From: CAWFLT01 sp963816795
Lineage (GTDB): Bacteria > Acidobacteriota > Vicinamibacteria > Vicinamibacterales > SCN-69-37
Direction: 5' to 3'
Assembly: GCA_963816795.1 (NCBI GenBank)
Contig: CAWFLT010000006.1
Coordinates: forward strand, 1 to 64,000
DNA length: 64,000 nt
The notes under the pieces are model-generated. The model was not told where the DNA came from. It searched no databases and worked only from the letters and a program-made list of their open reading frames with translations. The translations under genes and the position numbers were made by a program. Within the stretch, counting starts at the first letter, position 1; each line of letters opens with the position of its first letter. Of the stretch, positions 28,904 through 38,357 are shown one piece after another.

Positions 28904-31425
28904 TTATTCGTCGCGCAGTGCCACGACCGGATCCAGCCGCGCCGCCCTCAGCGCCGGGACGGCCGAAGCGATGACGGCCACGATGAGGAAGATGCGCGGC
29001 AATCGCCACAAATGTCGGCCGAATCCGTCGCGCTCACGCCGACGAGCATCGTGCGCATGACGCCGGTCAGCAGATAGGCGGCCCCGAGCCCGACCGCGAT
29101 GCCGATCACGCTCAGCAGCACGCCCTGGCCGACGACCAGGCGAAACACCGAGCCACGGCCGGCGCCAAACGCCATCCGGACGCCGATTTCGGGGGTCCGT
29201 TGGCGGACGATCGTCGAGAGCACGCCGTAGAGCCCGACGGTCGCCAGCACGACGGCGATCGCCGCGAAGACGCCGATCAGGACGAGCGCGAACCGGGTCG
29301 CGGCGGACGCCCGATCGATGAAGGTCGTCATCGGCTCGATCTCGACCATCAGCGGCCGCCCCGGCAGTTTCGCGACTTCGTTTCTCACGATCATCGCGAG
29401 GTCCAGCGGCTCGCCGGCGAAACGCACGGCCCACCGCGCGCCCGGGATGTTGCCGACCAGCGCGCCGAGAAGAACATGCCCTCGCGGCCTTCCTCGCTGC
29501 AGCGAAAGATGGCGCTGGTGCTTCACGACACCGATCACCTCGAACGTCTCAGGCTCGTCGGTGCGGATTCGGGATAAGAGCGGCTTCCCCACCGCCGATT
29601 CTCCCGGAAACGCCTTTCGGGCGAGCACGCTGTCGATCACGATGTAGAGGGCGTCGGGACGGTTGTCGCTGTCGGTGAACACCCGCCCTTCGACGACCGG
29701 CGTTTTCAGCGTCTCGAAGTAGCCGGGCGAGACGAAGTGCGTGGTCGCCTGCCGGTAGAGGCTGGGATCCGCCTTGGCGGCCAGCGTGCCCCACCGGGCG
29801 TTGGCGTTTCCGCCGTCGAGCGGCAGCGGAGCCGCGACACGTCGCCGACTGGACGCCCGGCACCGCCTTGAGCCGCGCGGTGAAGTCGCGGACGAACGCG
29901 CCGGCTTCCTCGTCCCCGTTGAGCCGCAGGTTCTGCAAGCGGAACGTCAGCACGCCGTTGGGATCGAAGCCCGGGTCGGTTCGCTGCAGCACCATGAAAC
30001 TGCGAAACATGAGGCCGGCGCCGATGAGGAGCACGAACGACAGCACGACTTCGGAGATGACCACGCCGTTGCGCAACCACGCGCCCGCGCCCAACCCGGC
30101 GTTGCGTCCGGCCTTGCGAAGGACCTCGATCAAGTCGGGCCGCGCGGACCGGAGCGCCGGCAGGAGTCCGAAGACGACGGCCGACCCCAGGGTCACGAGC
30201 GCCGCGAAGCCCATGCACTTTGGGATCGATCGACACGGCGTCGAGCCGCGGCAGCTCGTCCGGGCGCATCGCGAGCAACAATCGAACGCCCAGTTGGGCG
30301 AGAAGGATGCCGACCGCCGCGCCAGCCCCGGCGAGCGCCAGGTTCTCGACCAGCAGTTGCCGAATCAGCACGCCGCGACTCGCGCCGAGCGCCGACCGCA
30401 CGGCCAGCTCGCGCTCGCGCGCGACCGCGCGCGTCAGCAGCAGGTTGGCGACGTTGGCGCAGGCGATGAGCAGGACGAAGAAGACGGCGCCCATCAGCGC
30501 GAGCAGCGCCGGCCGCACGTTGGTCACCAGGTCCTCGCCGATCGGCTGCACGTGAAAGTACAGGCCCGCCGTCTGCTTGGTGGTGAAGCGCGCTCGCAGC
30601 TCGGTCGCGATGCGATCGACGTCCGCCTGCGCCTCGGCGACCGTGACGCCCGGCTTGAGGCGGCCGACGACGCGGATGCCGACGTTGTTGCGGTTGCCCT
30701 GCGTGAAGTCGATGCGGAACGGGGCCCAGATGTCCGGCCGCGGGTCGACGCCGGTGCCCGGGCGGAAGAGCAGTTCGGCGCCCGGCTGCAGCACGCCGAT
30801 CACTTCAATCCGCTGCACCCCGAGCTCGACGATCTTGCCGACGATCTCGGGATCGCCGCCGTAGTGACGCTGCCAGAACTCGTGACTGAGAATCCGTTTC
30901 TGCGGCGGGGGCGGCGGAGGCGGACCGGCGCCGGCAGGAGGCGCGGCGTTCGGCGCCGCGTTGGGCGGGTTCTGATTCGCCGGCGGCGCGACCGGTATGC
31001 CGTCGGCGTCGGTGAAATCGCGCCCGCGCGCCATGCGCAGCCCGAGCACCGAGAAGATGTTGGTCGTGGCCTGGGCGACGTTGACCTCGACCGCCTCGCC
31101 GTTCGGACCGGCCACGGCGTTCTGGAACGTCTGCGACCGCGGCCAGGCCCTCGAACGCCGTCGACTGCGCCCGCAGGTCGGCGAAGTCAGGATTCGAGAA
31201 CGGCCAGTCGTGGACGTTGCGCGCGCGAAGCTCGCCCCAGACGATCGTCAGCCGGTCGGCGTCCGCGTACGGCAGCGGCCGAAGCAGGACGGCGTTCACG
31301 ACGCTGAAGATGGCCGTCGTGGCGCCAATCCCCAGGCCGAGCGTCAGCGCGACGGTGACGGAGAATCCCGGACGCTTGCGCAGCGTCCTGAAGCCGAGTT
31401 TCAGATCCTTCAGAAAGGTACTCAT
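28904..31425 (-). CDS. ADOP-type duplicated MacB/FtsX permease (many frameshifts)
   Basis: About 840 residues. N-terminal LKLGFRTLRKRPGFSVTVAL and LGIGATTAIFSVVNAVLLRP are the standard start of acidobacterial duplicated orphan permeases. A MacB periplasmic domain follows with an inserted Pro-rich loop near 30920, then FtsX domain 1 (LLIACANVANLLLTRAVARE near 30450), a second MacB domain, and FtsX domain 2 (VLATVGLYGVLSTIVRQRT near 29220), ending PALRAARLDPVVALRDE. At least six frame changes. No ATPase gene is adjacent, which is typical for this family. Proposed to export small molecules or peptides; substrate unknown. It sits between TCA-cycle genes. Confidence 0.88.
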
Positions 31426-31512
31426 AAGTAATGAGGCCCAGCCAAAGGCCCAGGGCCCAAAACGTTCCTCTCTATCAGGATCCGTACCTGTCCGCTCGGG
31501 CCACTAAGGCAC

Positions 31513-31554
31513 TGAAAACAAAGGCCCAGCCGGCACACAGCGCCGGTTGGGCCT
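31513..31554 (-). terminator. Rho-independent terminator of mdh
   Basis: On the minus strand AGGCCCAACCGGC (31554-31542) pairs with GCCGGCTGGGCCT (31534-31522) apart from one G-T pair, followed by TTGTTTTC. It lies 37 bp beyond the mdh stop. Confidence 0.85.
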
Positions 31555-31591
31555 GCAGAGGTGGGACGACCGGTCGCGAAACCGGGACGAC

Positions 31592-32534
31592 TCAGACGCC
31601 GATGACGGTCGTCAGCTCCTTGACGGCAGCGGCGGACTTCATCAGCGCGGTCTTCTCGTCCGCGGTCAGCTGGATCTCGATGACCTGCTCGGCGCCGCCC
31701 TTGCCGAGCTTCACCGGCACGCCGAGGAACTGGTCGTTGACGCCGTATTCACCCTTCAAGAACACGGAGCACGGCAGAATCGACTTCTTGTCCTTCAGAA
31801 TCGCTTCCACCATCACGGCCGCCGCCGCGCCGGGCGCGTACCAGGCGCTGGTGCCGACGAGCTTGGTGATCTCCGCGCCGCCGTTGGCGGTGCGCGTGCA
31901 GATTTCGTCGAGCTTGGCCTGCGACATCATGCCCATCTTGACGATCTCGGTCAGCGGAATCCCGGCGACGGTCGACAGTCGCGGCAGCGGCACCATGGTG
32001 TCGCCGTGGCCGCCGAGCACGAAGGCGTGGATGTTGTCGACCGACACGTTCAGTTCCATCGCGATGAAGGTGCGCATGCGGGCCGAGTCGAGGACACCGG
32101 CCATCCCGACGACTCGCTCGCGCGGGAACCCGCTCAGCCGGTAGACCGCCTGGCACATCGCATCGAGCGGATTGGCGACGGGGACAATCACGCAGTTGGG
32201 CGAGTACTTCACGACCTGCTCGGTGACGGTCTGCATGATCTTGTAGTTGACCTGCAGCAGATCGTCGCGGCTCATCCCCGGCTTGCGGGGGACGCCCGAC
32301 GTGATCGACGACGACGTCGGAGTCGGCCGTCGCGGCGTAGTCGGTGGTGCCAATCAGCCGGGTGTCGGAGCCGTCGATCGGACACGCCTGGAAGATGTCG
32401 AGCGCGATGCCCTGCGCCTTCTCGGCGGCGATGTCGACGATGACGACGTCAGCCAATTCCTTGACAGCGATCGCGCGCGCGACCGTGGCGCCGACATTGC
32501 CGGCGCCGCCCACGACAGTGACTTTGCGGTTCAT
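31592..32534 (-). CDS. mdh: Malate dehydrogenase (one frameshift)
   Basis: NAD-dependent malate/oxaloacetate interconversion. KVTVVGGAGNVGATVARAIA (Rossmann loop), ITSGVPRKPGMSRDDLL, PVANPLDAMCQAVYRLSGFP, and the catalytic His in VLGGHGDTMVPL. The Arg triad (PRKPGMSR and SARMR) indicates malate rather than lactate specificity. About 313 residues, LDH-like MDH type. The frame changes near 32300. AAGGAGT lies 6 nt before ATG 32534. Terminator downstream. Confidence 0.93.
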
Positions 32535-32555
32535 CGAATGACTCCTTAATTAGAG

Positions 32556-32986
32556 CTCGCGGGGGCCCCACCCCCGCTCGCTTGTCGCTCAGCGCCGCTC
32601 CTGACCGTCGCGGGCTTCGCGGTGTCTGGCGCGCGGGGCCTCGCCCCCGCTCGCTTGTCGCTCAGCGCCGCTCCTGACCGTCGCGGGCTTCGCGGTGTCT
32701 GGCGCGCGGGGCCTCGCCCCCGCTCGCTCGCGCTCAGCGCCGCTCCTGACGTCGCGGGCTTCGCGGTGTCTGGCGCGGGGCCCCACCCCCGCTCGCTCGC
32801 GCTCAGCGCCGCTCCTGACGTCGCGGGCTTCGCGGACTTCCTATGGCTCGCGGGGCCCCACCCCCGCTCGCTCGCGCTCAGCGCCGCTCCTACGTCGCGG
32901 GCTTCGCGAACTTTCTAATGGCTCGCGGGCCCCACCCCCGCTCGCGGCGCTCAGCGCCGCTCCTGACCGTCGCGGGCTTCGCGGTG
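32556..32986. repeat. Six-unit tandem repeat (~72 bp units) between icd and mdh
   Basis: Each unit reads approximately GCGGGGCCCCACCCCCGCTC, then GCTCAGCGCCGCTCCTGAC, then GTCGCGGGCTTCGCGG. Units start near 32556, 32630, 32703, 32774, 32847 and 32922 with small differences; the last abuts the icd stop codon. The GGGGCCCCACCCC core is shared with the REP-like repeats elsewhere in the window. Confidence 0.85.
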
Positions 32987-34171
32987 CTACATGTTGCCAA
33001 TCATCGCCGTCGCGAACTCCGACGTCCGGAGCTCGGTGGCGCCCTCGATCATGCGGGCGAGATCGTACGTCACGCGCTTGGCCGCGATGGTCTTTTCGAG
33101 CGACGCGATGATCAGGTCCGCCACTTCGGTCCAGCCCAGGAACCGGAACATCATCTCGCCGGAAAGGATCACCGACCCCGGATTGACCTTGTCCTGATTC
33201 GCGTACTTGGGCGCCGTGCCGTGCGTCGCTTCGAACACCGCGTGTCCGGTCGCGTAATTGATGTTGCCGCCGGGGGCAATGCCGATGCCACCGACCTGCG
33301 CCGCCAACGCGTCGGAAATGTAGTCGCCGTTGAGGTTCGGCGTGGCGATCACGTCGTACTCGGCCGGCCGGGTCAGAATCTGCTGCAGGAAGGCGTCGGC
33401 GATCGCATCCTTAATCACTAATCCGCCGGGCAGCTTGCACCACGGGCCGCCGTCGAACTCGACGGCGCCGAACTCGCGCTTGGCCAACTCGTAGCCCCAG
33501 TCGCGGAAGGCACCCTCGGTGAACTTCATGATGTTGCCCTTGTGCACGAGCGTGAGGCTCTTTCGCCGGTTCTTCACGGCGTACTCGATCGCGGCGCGAA
33601 TCAGGCGCTCGCTGCCTTCGCGGGAGATCGGTTTGATGCCAAGACCGCTCGACGCGGGGAACCGAATCTTCTTGTAGAGCTTGGGAAATGCTTTCTCGAA
33701 CAATGCCTTGAACTCGGCATTCTCTGGCGTGCCATCTCTGAACTCGATACCCGCGTAGATGTCTTCCGTGTTCTCACGAAAGATCACCATGTCAACGAGG
33801 TCTGGCCGTTTGACCGGCGTGTCGAGACCCTTGAAGTAGCGAACGGGCCGAAGACAGACGTAGAGGTCGAGCTCCTGGCGCAAGGCCACGTTCAGTGAGC
33901 GAATGCCGCCACCCACCGGAGTCGTCAGCGGTCCCTTGATTCCGACGAAGTGCTCACGAAATGACGTGAGCGTTTCTTCCGGCAGCCAGTTCCCGGTTTT
34001 CGTGAACGCCTTTTCGCCGGCAAGCACTTCGATCCACTCGACCCGACGCCGGCCGCCGTAGGCCCGATCCACCGCAGCGTCGAACACTCGCACGCTCGCG
34101 CGCCAGATATCCGGTCCGGTGCCGTCGCCTTCGATGAACGGAATCTTCAACGTGTCGCTCGCGCTCGCCAT
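32987..34171 (-). CDS. icd: Isocitrate dehydrogenase (NADP-type fold)
   Basis: 394 residues, intact. IPFIEGDGTGPDIWRASVRV, KGPLTTPVGGGIRSLNVALR (phosphorylatable Ser region), RENTEDIYAGIEF, HKGNIMKFTEGAF, PNLNGDYISDALAAQVGG and ATHGTAPKYA. Oxidative decarboxylation of isocitrate to 2-oxoglutarate, which korAB then uses. GAAGAAGAGAG precedes ATG 34171. First gene of the minus-strand TCA-cycle group. Confidence 0.95.
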   Translation of the reverse strand: MASASDTLKIPFIEGDGTGPDIWRASVRVFDAAVDRAYGGRRRVEWIEVLAGEKAFTKTGNWLPEETLTSFREHFVGIKGPLTTPVGGGIRSLNVALRQELDLYVCLRPVRYFKGLDTPVKRPDLVDMVIFRENTEDIYAGIEFRDGTPENAEFKALFEKAFPKLYKKIRFPASSGLGIKPISREGSERLIRAAIEYAVKNRRKSLTLVHKGNIMKFTEGAFRDWGYELAKREFGAVEFDGGPWCKLPGGLVIKDAIADAFLQQILTRPAEYDVIATPNLNGDYISDALAAQVGGIGIAPGGNINYATGHAVFEATHGTAPKYANQDKVNPGSVILSGEMMFRFLGWTEVADLIIASLEKTIAAKRVTYDLARMIEGATELRTSEFATAMIGNM

Positions 34172-34246
34172 GCCGCTCTCTTCTTCGTGGTTTTAGGTCA
34201 CGTCCCTGATGGACGCGCGCCGCCGTCACGAGATCTACACAGAAAC

Positions 34247-34267
34247 TGTGGAAAACTTTGTGGAAAA
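34247..34267 (-). promoter_or_regulatory. Two DnaA-box-like 9-mers
   Basis: TTTTCCACA occurs twice on the minus strand (34255-34247 and 34267-34259), 12 bp apart, fitting the DnaA-box consensus TTWTNCACA. They lie upstream of icd. No dnaA, dnaN or AT-rich unwinding element is nearby. Confidence 0.45.
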
Positions 34268-34410
34268 CGTGCCGCGTTCGCAGATTTTCCGAGTCTTTCC
34301 GAATCGCACAGCGGATTGCACCAACATGGTGCGCTCACCCGCGAGGGAAAGAACGGCACATCATATCAGGTACGACAGGTACGAGCACGGTACGACGGTA
34401 CGAGGACCGG

Positions 34411-34920
34411 CTACTTGAGATCGAGTCGATGCGTGCGGTTCGCGATCGGATCGAAAAGGTCGGCGCTGGTCGCGGTGATGGTGCGGACAACGAAGCGGCC
34501 GATCGTGTCCCCTTCTTTGAGCAGCCGCACGTCTTCGCCCTCGGCGAAGATCGCCGTGCGCGTGACCGCGCCGTCCGAAGGATTGGCAGCGATCGCGACC
34601 AGCACGGGAAGCACGGGCTCGGGCGGCGCGAGTGGCGCGGTGATTTCTGGCTCGACTGGCGTCGAAGGACGCGGCGATTCGGGGCGATGGCCAAAGCGGA
34701 AGGGATCTCGAGCCGGCGGCGGATACTGCGGCGGCGCCGAGAGGCGCTCGCGCAGGCGATCGACTTGCGTGTTCACTTCGACGATGACCGGTGCGGATTG
34801 ATCCAGGCTGGCGAACTGCGGCGCCGCTCGCTGGGATGTCACCGGCGCGGCCGGCGCGACTGCCCACGAGATGAGCAGCACCACACCCCCGACCAGAAGA
34901 ACCGCCGCGGCACGATTCAT
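34411..34920 (-). CDS. Membrane-anchored protein with a PilP/GspC-like C-terminal domain
   Basis: 169 residues from ATG 34920 (GAGGG 7-11 nt upstream). One N-terminal helix (AVLLVGGVVLLISWAV), a Pro-rich linker with RDPFRFGHRPESPRPS, and a small beta domain: AIFAEGEDVRLLKEGDTIGR, VVRTITATSADLFDP. RDPF followed by a domain of this shape resembles PilP or GspC homology-region proteins that link inner and outer membrane secretion parts. No secretion genes are adjacent, so the partner is unclear. Confidence 0.6.
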   Translation of the reverse strand: MNRAAAVLLVGGVVLLISWAVAPAAPVTSQRAAPQFASLDQSAPVIVEVNTQVDRLRERLSAPPQYPPPARDPFRFGHRPESPRPSTPVEPEITAPLAPPEPVLPVLVAIAANPSDGAVTRTAIFAEGEDVRLLKEGDTIGRFVVRTITATSADLFDPIANRTHRLDLK

Positions 34921-35015
34921 GACGGGACCCTCGCTCATCCTAGCACCGATCGTCCGACGTCGAGCTGTCGCGCGCACCGGCGCTGAACGCGTCGGCGACG
35001 CAAAACGGATCGTGC

Positions 35016-35021
35016 TAATAT
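35016..35021 (+). promoter_or_regulatory. -10-like hexamer 5 nt before kdsB
   Basis: TAATAT at 35016-35021, then TTGCC-type spacer, then GTG 35027. No -35 match at standard spacing and no Shine-Dalgarno site. Possible leaderless start. Confidence 0.35.
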
Positions 35022-35026
35022 TTGCC

Positions 35027-35809
35027 GTGCCCGTTGTTTTCCCGTCAGGGCTCGCGCATTCCGTCCGCTCCGCTCGCGTCGTCGCCGTCGTCCCTTCCCG
35101 CTACCACTCGAGTCGCCTTCCCGGTAAACCACTGGCCCTCATTGACGGCCGGACGATGGTCGAACACGTCGTGCGCCGGGCGGCTGAAGCCCGCAGCGTG
35201 GACGTCGTCCTCGTGGCAACCGACGACGAGCGCATCGCCGAGGCCGTCAGTCGCTTCGGCGGCACTGCGGTGATGACGCGCGCGACGCACGAAACCGGCA
35301 GCGACCGGCTGGCCGAAGTCGCCGCCGAGCTCGAGAGCGACCTCATCGTCAATGTCCAAGGCGACGAGCCGATGATTTCGCCCGACGCGATCGACATCGC
35401 GGTCGGCCTGTTGCTCGAGCGGCCGGACGATCTCATCGGCACGCTCCGACGCCGGATCGACGATCCTGCCGACCTCCACAATCCCAGCGTCGTCAAGGTC
35501 GTTATCGATCGAGAAGGTTACGCTCTGTACTTCAGCCGGCAGCCGATGCCCTTCGTTCGCGCCGGCAGACCCGCCCCCGTCTTCTGGCGCCATCTGGGCT
35601 TGTATGTGTATCGGCGCCGGGCGCTGGCCGCCTTGGCCTCCCTGCCTCAGACCCCACTCGAGCTGGCTGAGGGCTTGGAACAACTGCGGGCACTCGAACA
35701 CGGGTACCGCATTCGTACCGCCGAGACGACGGCTGATGCCATCGGCGTGGATACTCCGGAGGATCTGGAACGGGTGCGGCGGCTCGTCGAGACCGCTGCC
35801 CGTGCCTGA
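35027..35809 (+). CDS. kdsB: 3-deoxy-manno-octulosonate cytidylyltransferase
   Basis: Activates Kdo with CTP to CMP-Kdo. VVAVVPSRYHSSRLPGKPLA (nucleotide-binding start), VLVATDDERIAEAV, MTRATHETGSDRLAEV, LIVNVQGDEPMISPDAI, and FWRHLGLYVYRR near the end. About 260 residues. GTG 35027 is chosen because it gives a short extension before the conserved start; the frame is open further upstream. First gene of a Kdo operon; pyrG, 8 bp downstream, makes its CTP. Confidence 0.92.
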   Translation: MPVVFPSGLAHSVRSARVVAVVPSRYHSSRLPGKPLALIDGRTMVEHVVRRAAEARSVDVVLVATDDERIAEAVSRFGGTAVMTRATHETGSDRLAEVAAELESDLIVNVQGDEPMISPDAIDIAVGLLLERPDDLIGTLRRRIDDPADLHNPSVVKVVIDREGYALYFSRQPMPFVRAGRPAPVFWRHLGLYVYRRRALAALASLPQTPLELAEGLEQLRALEHGYRIRTAETTADAIGVDTPEDLERVRRLVETAARA

Positions 35810-35817
35810 AGCGAACC

Positions 35818-37491
35818 ATGGCGCACTCTGACCGACAGCGACCAGTCAAATACGTATTCGTCACCGGCGGCGTCGTGTCGTCGCTCGGCAAGGGCCTCGC
35901 GGCGGCCTCAATCGGCTGTCTCCTCGAAGGGCGTGGCTACAAGGTGGCCCTCCAGAAGTGCGACCCGTACATCAACGTCGATCCCGGCACGATGAGCCCG
36001 TACCAGCACGGTGAGGTCTATGTCACCGACGACGGCGCGGAGACCGATCTCGATCTCGGCCACTACGAGCGCTTCACCAACATGGTGGCCACGCGCAACA
36101 ACAACTGGACGACCGGCAAGATCTACCTGTCGGTCATTCAGAAAGAGCGGCGCGGCGACTACCTCGGACGCACGGTGCAGGTCATCCCGCACATCACGAA
36201 CGAGATCAAGGAGAGCATCCGTGCCGCCGCCGAGGACGTGGACGTCCTGCTCGTGGAGATCGGCGGCACTGTCGGCGACATCGAGAGCCTGCCGTTTCTC
36301 GAGGCGATTCGCCAGCTCCGCCAGGACGTCGGCCGCGACAACGCCATCTACATCCACCTGACGCTGGTGCCGTTCATCGCCTCGGCCGGTGAGCTCAAGA
36401 CCAAGCCGACGCAGCACAGCGTCCGCGACCTCCGATCGATCGGCATCCAGCCGGATGTCCTGCTCTGCCGGACCGATCGGCCGCTCGACGACGACCTGAA
36501 GCGCAAGATCGCGCTCTTTTGCGACGTCGACGAAGAAGCGGTCGTCACGGCGCGCGACGTCTCGAGCATCTACGAGGTGCCGCTCAATCTGGCCGAACAG
36601 GGGCTCGACAAGATCCTGCTGGAGCGGCTGAGCCTGCCGGTCACCGACGCGCGCATGGACGACTGGCGCGATCTCGTCGAGCGGATCAGGAATCCGACCG
36701 ACGAGATCACCATTCACTTCGTCGGCAAGTACGTCGAGTACGAGGATTCCTACAAGAGCATCAACGAGGCGCTCTTTCACGGCGGGATCCGCCATCGCCT
36801 GAAGGTCAAGCTCAGGTACATCGAGGCCGAGGCGCTCGAGGAGCCGGGCGGCCTGCACCTGCTCGACGACGCGACCGGGATCCTGGTGGCGCCAGGGTTC
36901 GGCGATCGCGGCAGCCGCGGCATGATGGCAGCGGCAGAGTTTGCGCGGACCCGGCGGATTCCGTACTTCGGCATCTGTTACGGTTTCCAGTGGGCCGTCG
37001 TCGAGTTCGCCCGCAACGTCGCGGGGCTGACTGGCGCCGACTCGACCGAAGTCGTCGAGAACGCGCCGCACAAGTTGATCTACAAGCTGCGCGACTTGCT
37101 GGGCGTCGACGACATGGGCGGGACCATGCGGCTCGGCAGCTACGCCTGCCGGCTGGCGCCCGACTCGCTCGCCTTCAAGCTCTACGGCGAAGAGATCATT
37201 CACGAGCGTCATCGTCATCGCTACGAGTTCAACTGCCTGTACGACAAGGCGCTCACCGACGCGGGCCTGCGCATCGTGGGCCGGTCGCTCGACGGCAAGT
37301 TCGTCGAGATCGTCGAACTGCCCGGACACCCGTGGTACGTGGCGGTGCAGTTCCACCCCGAGTTCAAGTCGAAGCCGCTCCGCCCGCATCCGCTGTTCGC
37401 TGGATTCGTCGAGGCGGCGCACAAGCGCAAGATGACCGTGGAAGGCGTGACCTCGAACGTGACGGCGATCGGGGACCGCCGGAGAAGCTGA
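35818..37491 (+). CDS. pyrG: CTP synthase
   Basis: 557 residues, intact. N-terminal synthetase: KYVFVTGGVVSSLGKGLAAA, CDPYINVDPGTMSPYQHGEV, DLDLGHYERF. C-terminal class I glutamine amidotransferase with nucleophile Cys in YFGICYGFQW and the His-x-Glu in QFHPEFKSKP. Amidates UTP to CTP using glutamine and ATP. It lies between kdsB and kdsA with gaps of 8 and 5 bp, so CTP supply is co-expressed with CMP-Kdo synthesis. Confidence 0.96.
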   Translation: MAHSDRQRPVKYVFVTGGVVSSLGKGLAAASIGCLLEGRGYKVALQKCDPYINVDPGTMSPYQHGEVYVTDDGAETDLDLGHYERFTNMVATRNNNWTTGKIYLSVIQKERRGDYLGRTVQVIPHITNEIKESIRAAAEDVDVLLVEIGGTVGDIESLPFLEAIRQLRQDVGRDNAIYIHLTLVPFIASAGELKTKPTQHSVRDLRSIGIQPDVLLCRTDRPLDDDLKRKIALFCDVDEEAVVTARDVSSIYEVPLNLAEQGLDKILLERLSLPVTDARMDDWRDLVERIRNPTDEITIHFVGKYVEYEDSYKSINEALFHGGIRHRLKVKLRYIEAEALEEPGGLHLLDDATGILVAPGFGDRGSRGMMAAAEFARTRRIPYFGICYGFQWAVVEFARNVAGLTGADSTEVVENAPHKLIYKLRDLLGVDDMGGTMRLGSYACRLAPDSLAFKLYGEEIIHERHRHRYEFNCLYDKALTDAGLRIVGRSLDGKFVEIVELPGHPWYVAVQFHPEFKSKPLRPHPLFAGFVEAAHKRKMTVEGVTSNVTAIGDRRRS

Positions 37492-37496
37492 CACCG

Positions 37497-38351
37497 ATGC
37501 CCGCCTCCCTGCCGGTGCACGAAGTTCCCGTGCGTGACGGCGTGGTGCTGGGCCGTCCGGAGCTGGTCCTCATCGCGGGCCCGTGCGTGGTCGAGAGCGA
37601 GGACCATGCACTCGCGCTGGGCCGTGCCATCGCCGACATCGCCAGGCGCGTGGGCGTGCCGTACATCTTCAAAGCGTCGTTCGACAAAGCGAATCGGACC
37701 GCGATCAGGTCGTATCGCGGACCTGGAATCGAGGCCGGTCTGGCCGTCCTTGGTCGAGTGCGTGAGTCCGTCGGCGTTCCCGTGTTGACCGATATCCACG
37801 AGCCCTGGCAGGCGGCTGAGGCGGCTGAGGTCGCCGATGTGCTCCAGATCCCGGCGTTCCTGTCGCGTCAGACCGATCTGATCATGGCGGCCGCCGAGAC
37901 GGGCCTCGTCGTGAATCTCAAGAAGGGCCAGTTCCTTGCGCCGCTCGACATGCGGCATGCCGTCGACAAGGTGAAGTCGTCAGGCAACCAGCGCGTGTTT
38001 GTCACCGAGCGCGGCTTTTCCTTCGGGTACAACAACCTGGTCGTGGACATGCGCGCCTTTCCGCAGATGCGCAGCCTGGGTTCCCCCGTCGTCTTCGACG
38101 TGACCCACAGCCTGCAATTGCCCGGGGCCGGCGAAGGGGTCACCGCGGGCCTCGCGGAATTCATCGAACCGCTGGCCCGTGCCGGCGTGGCGACGGGCAT
38201 CGACGGTGTGTTTCTCGAAGTGCACGAGGAACCCGCCAAAGCCAGGAGCGACGCGCAGAACGCGCTGGCCCTCGACCGACTGGCACCACTTCTGGAGCAG
38301 CTCATCGACATCAACCGGGTGGTGAAAGCCGCCGCACCGGTCTCGTCCTGA
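37497..38351 (+). CDS. kdsA: 3-deoxy-8-phosphooctulonate (Kdo-8-P) synthase
   Basis: 284 residues. LVLIAGPCVVESEDHAL, IFKASFDKANRTAIRSYRGP, DIHEPWQAA, LQIPAFLSRQTDLIMAA, NLKKGQFLAP, and FDVTHSLQLPG. The CxxE-type GPCVVES motif carries the Cys typical of metal-dependent KdsA. Condenses arabinose-5-phosphate with PEP. ATG at 37497, 5 bp after pyrG. Confidence 0.96.
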   Translation: MPASLPVHEVPVRDGVVLGRPELVLIAGPCVVESEDHALALGRAIADIARRVGVPYIFKASFDKANRTAIRSYRGPGIEAGLAVLGRVRESVGVPVLTDIHEPWQAAEAAEVADVLQIPAFLSRQTDLIMAAAETGLVVNLKKGQFLAPLDMRHAVDKVKSSGNQRVFVTERGFSFGYNNLVVDMRAFPQMRSLGSPVVFDVTHSLQLPGAGEGVTAGLAEFIEPLARAGVATGIDGVFLEVHEEPAKARSDAQNALALDRLAPLLEQLIDINRVVKAAAPVSS

Positions 38352-38357
38352 CCGATC

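Noticed and set aside
27553..28974. 473-codon plus-strand frame opposite sucC
   Set aside because: Antisense shadow; His/Arg/Asp-rich with no domain.
32556..32986. CRISPR array
   Set aside because: Units are near-identical tandem copies without unique spacers, and no cas genes are present.
32622..33111. Arg/Pro-rich plus-strand frames over the tandem array
   Set aside because: They are translations of the repeat units and end inside icd on the other strand.
34220..34340. Replication origin
   Set aside because: Only two DnaA-like boxes, no AT-rich unwinding region, and no dnaA, dnaN or gidA nearby.
35908..37494. 528-codon minus-strand frame opposite pyrG
   Set aside because: Mirror of the high-GC pyrG gene; no motif, and pyrG itself is complete.
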